From contig CALUKD010000027.1 of NCBI GenBank assembly GCA_944321125.1, positions 1 through 47,457 on the forward strand: a stretch of 47,457 bases of DNA, written 5' to 3'. Each line of letters starts with the position of its first letter. The first letter of the stretch is position 1. Source of the DNA: Candidatus Butyricimonas faecavium (lineage in GTDB: Bacteria > Bacteroidota > Bacteroidia > Bacteroidales > Marinifilaceae). Both the position numbers and the translations under genes were made by a program. Below the pieces are notes generated by a model. The model was not told where the DNA came from. It searched no databases and saw nothing but the letters and a program-made list of their open reading frames with translations. This document shows positions 41,465-47,457 of this stretch, piece after piece.

Positions 41465-42118
41465 TTACGGTCTTGCCGGATACTGTTTGTGTTCAACTTT
41501 ATAATAAAAGTATATTCCTGCTGCTATGTGAAGTAATCCGAAACCGATGCCCCAAAATAAAAGGGCATGGGTGATCACGAAACTGTCAACGAGGCCTAAT
41601 AGTATCTCCGCGTAACCCAAATAACGTATGTCCGAATAGGTATATTTGGAACAATTTACGAGAGATAACCCATAAAAAATGAGCATTATGGAGGAAGTCA
41701 ATCCGTAATGTTGCTGCCATATTAAAGAGAAACAAAGAATTCCGCCAGCCAGCAAGGGAAGAAAAAAATTCCAAAGTAAACGGTGAACGGATTTATCTTT
41801 AAAGATATTTCTATATCCTTTTTTGGCTTTTTGGTAGCTCATTGTAAAAGTGGTAAAAAGAGAAAGTGTGAGGACTCCGAGTGCGATCAAACAAATTAAT
41901 GCGAGCTGGTAAGTAGTGTTGATATTTAATAATGGTATATTACACAAGGTGTCAAAAGAATTTTGTTCGTTTAGGATAAAGTAGGCCAAACCGGTTCCGA
42001 TGCAGGCATAAATGCCAACGAGAACAGCGGAAACTCCGCTTATCGACATAAATTTCGTGGATTTTTCCATGAGTTCTTTGATGTCGTGTAATGTATCGAG
42101 TGCTTCTTTGTTTTTCAT
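41465..42118 (-). CDS. Conserved membrane protein encoded with the winged-helix regulator
   Basis: A 217-residue protein with a cytosolic N-terminus of about 20 residues (ALDTLHDIKELMEKSTKFMS) and about six membrane segments near 22-42, 60-80, 100-122, 128-148, 152-172 and 180-205. I do not recognise a characterised family. Similar proteins are commonly placed beside a small winged-helix regulator and creD in Bacteroidetes, so a role in the same envelope response is the best guess. It is the first gene of the unit, with its own promoter overlapping a palindrome. Confidence 0.75.
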   Translation of the reverse strand: MKNKEALDTLHDIKELMEKSTKFMSISGVSAVLVGIYACIGTGLAYFILNEQNSFDTLCNIPLLNINTTYQLALICLIALGVLTLSLFTTFTMSYQKAKKGYRNIFKDKSVHRLLWNFFLPLLAGGILCFSLIWQQHYGLTSSIMLIFYGLSLVNCSKYTYSDIRYLGYAEILLGLVDSFVITHALLFWGIGFGLLHIAAGIYFYYKVEHKQYPARP

Positions 42119-42131
42119 ATTTGAAAAAGTT

Positions 42132-42146
42132 CTTTGTATTGCAAAG
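42132..42146. promoter_or_regulatory. Candidate operator upstream of the membrane-protein/winged-helix operon
   Basis: CTTTG-TATTG-CAAAG, matching the creD site at 41109-41123 in half-sites and spacing. Its right half-site is part of the -7 element at 42142-42149, so a bound repressor would block that promoter. Confidence 0.5.
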
Positions 42147-42172
42147 TTAAAATAGATCTTTTATTAAATCAA
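42142..42172 (-). promoter_or_regulatory. Promoter of the membrane-protein/winged-helix operon
   Basis: On the minus strand there is a -7 element TAACTTTG (42142-42149) and a TTG at 42170-42172, 20 bp apart. The leader is about 20 nt. Confidence 0.6.
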
Positions 42173-42230
42173 TAAAAAAGTAAATTATTTTACAAGAAAT
42201 ATTTGTATCGAAATTTATATAAATTTAAAT

Positions 42231-42271
42231 GATGTGGAATCCCAGTGTCTTGTGTGTAAAAATTCTACATC
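42231..42271 (+). promoter_or_regulatory. Stem-loop upstream of the second SusC
   Basis: Arms GATGTGGAAT (42231-42240) and ATTCTACATC (42262-42271) form a 10-bp stem with one G-T wobble and a 21-base loop. No T-run follows. It may be a leader or operator structure. Confidence 0.4.
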
Positions 42272-42417
42272 TCCTTGTTGTTTCATGATGGAACTTGGAA
42301 GCCTTTTCCGCAGAAAATCAATTCGATATTTTTCCCTTTGTGTTTTGGCGTGTTTGTTGTGTAGAAAGAATTGCGAGAATTTTTGCTGGAAAATTAATAT
42401 ACATACGTAATATAGAA

Positions 42418-45400
42418 ATGAAGAATCTAGATTTTTTTCAGAAAGGTTTTATCAAGTTTGGATTGATTTTAATACTTGGTAGCCTGTGTATGATGGGAAC
42501 AATTTCCCGGGGTATTGCGGGAGAAGTCGATTCGACGCAAGTGGAAAAATGGAAAATGTTTGGTCGAGTAATTGACGAACAAGGAGAACCAATTATCGGA
42601 GCTGCTATCTTGGAGCAAGGAACAACAAATGGATGCGTAACTGATACTTTGGGCAATTACAAGTTAACGGTAAAAGCTGGAGCCGTATTGCGGATTTCTT
42701 TTGTCGGGTATGTTACCCGGGAAATAGTATTAAAGAAGGAAGGTATGCGAAATGTTCGGTTGCGAATAGATAATGAAGAGTTGGACGAAGTGGTTGTCGT
42801 GGGGTACGGTTCTGTTGCCCGGAAAAATTTTACAGGGTCAGTGAGCGTGATTAATACTGCAGAATCTCCTTTGGCTTTGTTACCGAACACGAATTCGATG
42901 GATGCGTTGCGAGGAACGGTGACGGGGATTACCGTGTCGCAACAGCAAGGGGCAGGACAAGCGCCATCTTTGCAAGTACGGGGACAAAAATCAATTGGGG
43001 GATCGACATCTAACCCGTTAATAGTGATGGATGGGGTGATTTTTATGGGGAGTTTGCGGGATATTGACCCTAATATCATCGAAAGCATGAGCGTGTTAAA
43101 AGATGCGACCTCTTTGGCTGCTTATGGATCACAGGCTGCCAACGGGGTGGTGATGATCACGACGAAACAGGGTAAACTGGGAAAACCCGTGTTGAATTTT
43201 AATGCATCGTGGACATTGTCGGAGATGGCGAATCGTCCGGAGGTGCTGAGTCCGGAAAATTATATAAAAAAAATTAATGCAACCCAGAATTTGCCGGAGG
43301 ATGCCGATCCTTCAGCTTGGATGAGTGGATTCGAGTTAGAGAATTATAAAAACGGCAAGACTACGGATTGGTTGGATTACGTGAGCCGGGTGGGGCTGAT
43401 GCAGAGTTATTCGGCATCCATGTCTGGTGCGACGGAAAAATTGAATTATTTCTTATCCGCCTCTCACGTTGATCAAGAGGGTGTGATTATCGGAGATGAT
43501 TATAAGCGAGAGGCATTGTCACTCCGTTTGCAAGGTGACGTGGCTTCTTGGTTGCAAGTCGGGACGCAAATGGGATATACCTTTAATGATTATTCCGGTC
43601 CCACGACTTACAATTTAGTGCAGGCGTTGCGCTTGACGCCTTACGGTCGTGCAACACGTCCGAATGGAGAACTGGAAAAATACCCGAGAGAACTAGGGGG
43701 AGGATTAACGAATCCCTTGTGGCTGGTAAATAGTGGTACGGTGGATGATCACGATACTTATGCCACGACTTTGATTAAGGGGCATGTACTTGTGAAATGT
43801 CCCTGGTTGAAAGGACTGACATACCGGGTAAATGCTGCTTATTCTTGGGAGAATGCGGAACGTGATTATTTCGAGCATGAGGGGTATTTTGTGGCTGAAG
43901 GAACTTCTGAAGACCGGTATTCTGCTTCGGCATTATCCGGTTTCTTGAGTAAGGCGAACGGGTATAGCGCCCGTACGAAGAACACCTATTGGGTAATGGA
44001 TCATATCGTGAATTTTAATCGTCAATTTGGGAAACATTTTATAGATGCAACTTATGTTTACACGAGAGATTCCAAGCGGTATGATTACCGGAAGATTACC
44101 GGAAGTGATTTTTCGGATCAAGGGAATACCGTGTTGGGAGCCGATGGGTTGGTATATGCCAAGACACAGAAGATCACGAATATCGATAAGACAAAACATA
44201 ACAATATCGGATACTTGGGACGAATCAGCTATAATTATAATGACACGTACCATTTAAGTGTTTCCGTGCGTCGGGATGGATCGTCCGTGTTCGGGAAGAA
44301 TTCGAAATGGGGTGTTTTCCCGGCAGTCGGGGTGGCATGGACGGTTTCTAATGAACGTTTTATGAAGCGGGTGTCGTTTATTGATTATTTGAAGCTGAAA
44401 GGATCATGGGGTAAGAATGGTAATCAATCTTTGGATCCGTACATGACATTGTCCCAGATACAATTAGGACAACAAGGTGGTATCGGTTATCCTTTCGGGA
44501 ATGAATCGACGGTTAGCTGGGGACAACGCTATAGTAAACTCGGGAATGCCGATTTAGGTTGGGAAACAACGGAGGCATTTAACTATGGCTTTGACCTCGG
44601 TTTGTTAGGTAGCCGGATTTATTTGGAATTTGACGGCTATTTCTCGAAGACAACGGATCAAATTTTTGATCGATTATTGCCCGTGATGAATAACGGGTTG
44701 ACAAGTATGAAAGCCACGATGGGGCAGATTGACAACTGGGGGATAGAAGCTACGTTGACCACGCAGAATATCCGGACGAAAGATTGGAATTGGAGTACGG
44801 CTATTACGTTCTATTTGAACAGGAATAAATTGAAAGATTTGTACGGTGACGGGAAAGACGATATTTCCAATAGTCTGTTTATCGGAAAATCCTTAGGGGC
44901 TATTTACGGTTATAAGTCAATCGGAATTGTACAAGAAGAAGATATCGAATACATTGAGGCAAACAATGCGGCTCCCGGTGACGTGAAATTTGCTAATCTG
45001 GACGGGAGTGAGGATGGTAAGATTACGGCAGATGATCGTACCATTCTAGGATATAACAAAGAAAACTTCCGGATGAGCTTGAGTAGTACGCTCAAGTACA
45101 AGAATCTGGAATTGTATTTCCTGTTTGCTGGCGTGTTTGGGGGAAATGGTTACGGGATGAGTCAAAATACCTATGCTTACCAAACAGCAACGGGAACCGT
45201 GTGGGATAATAACTTGAATCATGGCTGGTGGACCCCGGAAAACAGAAGTAACAAATACCCCCGTGTGGATTATGCCGACAATCGGTTTACTCCGCTGCAA
45301 AGTTATGGATTCGTACGTTTGCAGGATTTAAGCCTTTCCTACACTTTCCGTCAGGATTGGTTGAGCCGTTTGCAAATCTCCGGGTTGAAAGTCTTTTTTG

Positions 45401-45528
45401 CGGCGAAGAACGTGTTCACGATAACCAATTGGGTTGGAGGTGATCCGGAAATCAAACAGACGTTAGGAGGAAGCTACGGTTATCCGTTAGCAGCCATGTA
45501 TTCATTTGGAGTTAATTTGACATTTTAA
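42418..45528 (+). CDS. SusC/RagA TonB-dependent receptor (no STN domain)
   Basis: A 1036-residue outer-membrane transporter. After a signal sequence (to about 35, ending RGIAGE) comes a carboxypeptidase-D-regulatory-like domain (about 46-120, GRVIDEQGEPIIGAAILEQG), the TonB-box-like DEVVVVGYGS, a plug domain (PLIVMDGVIFMG, ESMSVLKDATSLAAYGSQA) and a barrel ending in phenylalanine. Unlike the other SusC in the window it lacks an STN domain and has no ECF/FecR pair beside it, so it does not signal by that route. The frame is open from 42295, but ATG at 42418 gives a normal signal peptide. It works with the SusD encoded 12 bases downstream. Substrate unknown. Confidence 0.92.
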   Translation: MKNLDFFQKGFIKFGLILILGSLCMMGTISRGIAGEVDSTQVEKWKMFGRVIDEQGEPIIGAAILEQGTTNGCVTDTLGNYKLTVKAGAVLRISFVGYVTREIVLKKEGMRNVRLRIDNEELDEVVVVGYGSVARKNFTGSVSVINTAESPLALLPNTNSMDALRGTVTGITVSQQQGAGQAPSLQVRGQKSIGGSTSNPLIVMDGVIFMGSLRDIDPNIIESMSVLKDATSLAAYGSQAANGVVMITTKQGKLGKPVLNFNASWTLSEMANRPEVLSPENYIKKINATQNLPEDADPSAWMSGFELENYKNGKTTDWLDYVSRVGLMQSYSASMSGATEKLNYFLSASHVDQEGVIIGDDYKREALSLRLQGDVASWLQVGTQMGYTFNDYSGPTTYNLVQALRLTPYGRATRPNGELEKYPRELGGGLTNPLWLVNSGTVDDHDTYATTLIKGHVLVKCPWLKGLTYRVNAAYSWENAERDYFEHEGYFVAEGTSEDRYSASALSGFLSKANGYSARTKNTYWVMDHIVNFNRQFGKHFIDATYVYTRDSKRYDYRKITGSDFSDQGNTVLGADGLVYAKTQKITNIDKTKHNNIGYLGRISYNYNDTYHLSVSVRRDGSSVFGKNSKWGVFPAVGVAWTVSNERFMKRVSFIDYLKLKGSWGKNGNQSLDPYMTLSQIQLGQQGGIGYPFGNESTVSWGQRYSKLGNADLGWETTEAFNYGFDLGLLGSRIYLEFDGYFSKTTDQIFDRLLPVMNNGLTSMKATMGQIDNWGIEATLTTQNIRTKDWNWSTAITFYLNRNKLKDLYGDGKDDISNSLFIGKSLGAIYGYKSIGIVQEEDIEYIEANNAAPGDVKFANLDGSEDGKITADDRTILGYNKENFRMSLSSTLKYKNLELYFLFAGVFGGNGYGMSQNTYAYQTATGTVWDNNLNHGWWTPENRSNKYPRVDYADNRFTPLQSYGFVRLQDLSLSYTFRQDWLSRLQISGLKVFFAAKNVFTITNWVGGDPEIKQTLGGSYGYPLAAMYSFGVNLTF

Positions 45529-45540
45529 ATTTGGAACGTG

Positions 45541-47307
45541 ATGATGAAAGCTAGAAAATATATTGCGGTTATTTTTACCGCTATGGTAATGGGAATTTCC
45601 GGATGTAATGATGATCTTTTTTTGGAAGAACATCCGGACACGTTTTACACGGCTGAGGATGCTTTCAAGACCGTGGATCAAGTAAAAGCTTGCGTGACGA
45701 ATATGTATGCCCACGCTCGGTATTGGTTACAGAATGATGTGTTTTTAAAAGGGGCAGGTACCGATATGTTTGATACCCCGATGTGGCGGTCAAGTGGTAA
45801 CGGGATGTCTAATTTCTCTTCTTGGTCCACGGATAAAAATGAAGTGAAGAATATTTACGAGGCCTATTATCAGCTAGTGAGTTATGCCAACCAAACTTTG
45901 GAGGGAACAGAAGTAAAGACTTTGAACTGGGATAGCGAGAATGACCGGGCACAGGTACGGGCACAGGCTAATTTCTTCCGGGGATTTGCTTACCTCACTT
46001 TGGGTGAGTTGTTCGGGGGAGTTCCCGAGGTGACGAAATTCTACCAAGAGCCTCGGTATGATTTTACCCGGATGACCCGGGAGGAAACGTATCGGTTTGC
46101 AATTCAAGATTTAAAGAATGCAGCAGATACTTTACCTGATTATCCGGGTGAGGCTGGGTATGTGGCGAAAGGTGCGGCTTATCATTATCTGGCAGAGGCT
46201 TATTTAGCTTTGGCTACCGAATTGGGAGATGATCGGGAATTGTTGTTACAATCTATTTTTTATGCGACCAAGGTTACTGAGTTACATTCTTTGATGATGG
46301 AACGATTCGGTTCCCGGGCAAAACCGGGTTCCGGTGAGGCCATGAACGGGGTTGAGGCTTATTACCCGGACGGTGATGTCTTTTTTGATCTTTTTCAACG
46401 GGGGAATTTGGATTATGCCGAGGGGAATAACGAGGCTTTGTGGACGTTGCAAAATGACGTGACGGTTTGGCATGACTTCGGGGGAAATCATTTCTTGCCT
46501 TATGCTGGAAGTTTTTCTCCCGTGTTGAGGGAGATGCGTTGGAAAAGCGAATATTCGGAATCGGATGCCGGATATGGCCCGTGGAACACGAATATTGATG
46601 AATCAATCTATCCCGGCGGAAATCTCTGTGCCTACGTCGGTGGCCGGGGAGTCTCTTTTAATGCTCCGACAAATTACATGATCAATGATATTTGGGCGGG
46701 TGATTTTGCCACGGATATTCGGAATTCAAAAGCGAATATCCGTCGGGAATTCGTGTGTATTGATACTAAACACAGTAAATACGGTCAGATCGTGACGGTT
46801 GATATGCTAGATGAATCAAACATGGATCACTATTACCCGATATGGACCAAATTTGCTCCCGTGGATGATTGGGGATACGAGGATTTGGTATATGGAGGGA
46901 ATCGTACGAATACTTTCCGGGATGAATATGCCTGTCGTTTGGCCGAGACTTACTTGTTGCGGGCAGAAGCTTATTTCCGAATGGGAGATGCCGGTAGTGC
47001 TGCAAATGACATAAACCAGTTACGTAGCCGGGCACAATGTAGTCGAATGGCAACAGCAGGAGATATTTCTTTAGCTTTCATCTTAGATGAGAGAGCAAGA
47101 GAGCTGTTCATGGAGGAAAGAAGATGGTGTACGTTATTGCGTATGCAAGGCTCTGTCATGGAGGATCAGCTTCGGGCTCATGCGTATTACATTGCTGATT
47201 ATCCGACTTACACGGGAACAATCGAGTGGAAATTATTCCCGATACCGCAGAAAGTGATTGATGCCAATGTAGATGCCAAGCTGGAACAGAATCCGGGTTG
47301 GAATTAG
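45541..47307 (+). CDS. SusD/RagB family nutrient-binding lipoprotein
   Basis: A 588-residue surface lipoprotein with its lipobox ending ISGC, followed by NDDLFLEE, an acidic stretch consistent with surface export. SusD features include RAQANFFRGFAYLTLGELFG, KGAAYHYLAEAYLALATELG, RLAETYLLRAEAYFRMGDAG and FILDERARELFMEERRWCTL. It is larger than the first SusD (588 versus 510 residues). It forms the lid of the SusC encoded directly upstream. The start can be GTG 45538, ATG 45541 or ATG 45544. No degradative enzyme follows before the window ends 150 bases later. Confidence 0.92.
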   Translation: MMKARKYIAVIFTAMVMGISGCNDDLFLEEHPDTFYTAEDAFKTVDQVKACVTNMYAHARYWLQNDVFLKGAGTDMFDTPMWRSSGNGMSNFSSWSTDKNEVKNIYEAYYQLVSYANQTLEGTEVKTLNWDSENDRAQVRAQANFFRGFAYLTLGELFGGVPEVTKFYQEPRYDFTRMTREETYRFAIQDLKNAADTLPDYPGEAGYVAKGAAYHYLAEAYLALATELGDDRELLLQSIFYATKVTELHSLMMERFGSRAKPGSGEAMNGVEAYYPDGDVFFDLFQRGNLDYAEGNNEALWTLQNDVTVWHDFGGNHFLPYAGSFSPVLREMRWKSEYSESDAGYGPWNTNIDESIYPGGNLCAYVGGRGVSFNAPTNYMINDIWAGDFATDIRNSKANIRREFVCIDTKHSKYGQIVTVDMLDESNMDHYYPIWTKFAPVDDWGYEDLVYGGNRTNTFRDEYACRLAETYLLRAEAYFRMGDAGSAANDINQLRSRAQCSRMATAGDISLAFILDERARELFMEERRWCTLLRMQGSVMEDQLRAHAYYIADYPTYTGTIEWKLFPIPQKVIDANVDAKLEQNPGWN

Positions 47308-47358
47308 GAAATTAAATTCTGACATTGTTTTACTCTGGTTTACAGTAAATTTTTTTCA

Positions 47359-47380
47359 GGGTAAGAGCCGGTGTTTACCC
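47359..47380 (+). terminator. Weak hairpin after the second SusD
   Basis: Arms GGGTAA (47359-47364) and TTACCC (47375-47380) with a 10-base loop, 52 bases after the stop. There is no following T-run, so it is a poor terminator candidate. Confidence 0.3.
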
Positions 47381-47382
47381 GT

Positions 47383-47456
47383 TGTAGTTTCCTGAAATAG
47401 GTTTACTTAATTTGACATTTAATAAATTAGACATTCTCTTGTTATGATAATTTCCT
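47383..47456. repeat. Right copy of 74-bp terminal inverted repeat
   Basis: Exact reverse complement of bases 1-74. It begins 76 bases after the susD stop and runs to one base before the window end. The extra base at 47457 shows that the repeat may continue beyond the window. Confidence 0.95.
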
Positions 47457-47457
47457 G

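Larger units (their letters stand above)
42119..42417. other. Divergent intergenic region before the second SusC
   Basis: About 300 bases. It holds the minus-strand promoter and operator (42132-42172) and a 10-bp stem-loop (42231-42271). An upstream in-frame ATG for susC exists at 42295, but the peptide it would add is not signal-peptide-like. I find no clear TAnnTTTG promoter for susC on the plus strand. Confidence 0.55.

Noticed and set aside
41050-41574. 174-residue open frame spanning creD, the winged-helix gene and their gap
   Set aside because: Runs across three supported features on the other strand, with no family similarity.
42295-42417. N-terminal extension of the second SusC reading frame
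   Set aside because: The added 41 residues place a non-signal-like segment before a good signal peptide; ATG at 42418 fits SusC proteins better.
1-47457. Terminal repeats as evidence for a phage, plasmid or transposon
   Set aside because: The interior is housekeeping and Bacteroidetes accessory content with no transposase, integrase, replication or virion genes; inverted, not direct, end repeats also argue against a circular element.

Overview
The window looks like chromosome from a Bacteroidales gut-type bacterium. Three things point there: two SusC/SusD outer-membrane import pairs, a FecI/FecR-type sigma/anti-sigma pair feeding one of them, and promoters that repeatedly fit the Bacteroidetes primary-sigma pattern (TTTG or TTG, about 18-21 bp, TAnnTTTG) with no Shine-Dalgarno sequences. 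The mix of a group B [FeFe] hydrogenase, many TlpA/FecR-linked SusCD genes and moderate GC would suit Odoribacteraceae (Odoribacter/Butyricimonas). That genus-level guess is inference only.

Layout. 265-7899 (+): an envelope operon with an FtsX-type ABC permease, a TonB-C protein, ComF, an Ig-like lipoprotein, a DUF3108 protein, a DUF4837 lipoprotein and a NamZ-type (DUF1343) muramidase. A large AsmA-like protein follows (7969-11046). 11329-20793 (+): a signal-transducing import locus with an ECF sigma factor, a FecR anti-sigma, an STN-bearing SusC, a SusD and two thioredoxin-fold TlpA proteins. 20858-22036 (-): purM. 22186-28778 (-): a MacAB-TolC-like tripartite efflux operon (TolC, MacA, ATPase, permease), followed by a LytS/LytTR two-component pair with its own promoter. 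29109-30524 (+): a GH109-like lipoprotein. 30588-35443 (-): a five-gene [FeFe]-hydrogenase locus (thioredoxin-like ferredoxin, PAS-containing sensory hydrogenase, SpoIIE/PP2C phosphatase, second ferredoxin, group B hydrogenase). 35686-38691 (-): a fused SecDF. 38789-42118 (-): a retropepsin-like protease, a small membrane protein, CreD, a winged-helix regulator and a membrane protein. 42418-47307 (+): a second SusC/SusD pair without a local regulator.

The most interesting signals are as follows. (1) The hydrogenase locus pairs a probable H2-sensing hydrogenase, which lacks the proton-relay cysteine and carries a PAS domain but no kinase, with a phosphatase that has an unrecognised C-terminal extension. 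(2) A bipartite motif, TTTTTTGTCATCC-N14-TTGC, is duplicated before the ECF gene and before fecR; the first copy sits in front of a terminator-like hairpin and could drive a short RNA. (3) The palindrome CTTTG-N5-CAAAG lies over both promoters of the CreD/winged-helix locus, which makes it a likely operator. (4) A perfect 74-bp inverted repeat closes both ends of the window. (5) Identical four-copy TTTTCAA heptad arrays lie in two distant intergenic regions. I saw no tRNA, rRNA, CRISPR array or transposase gene.
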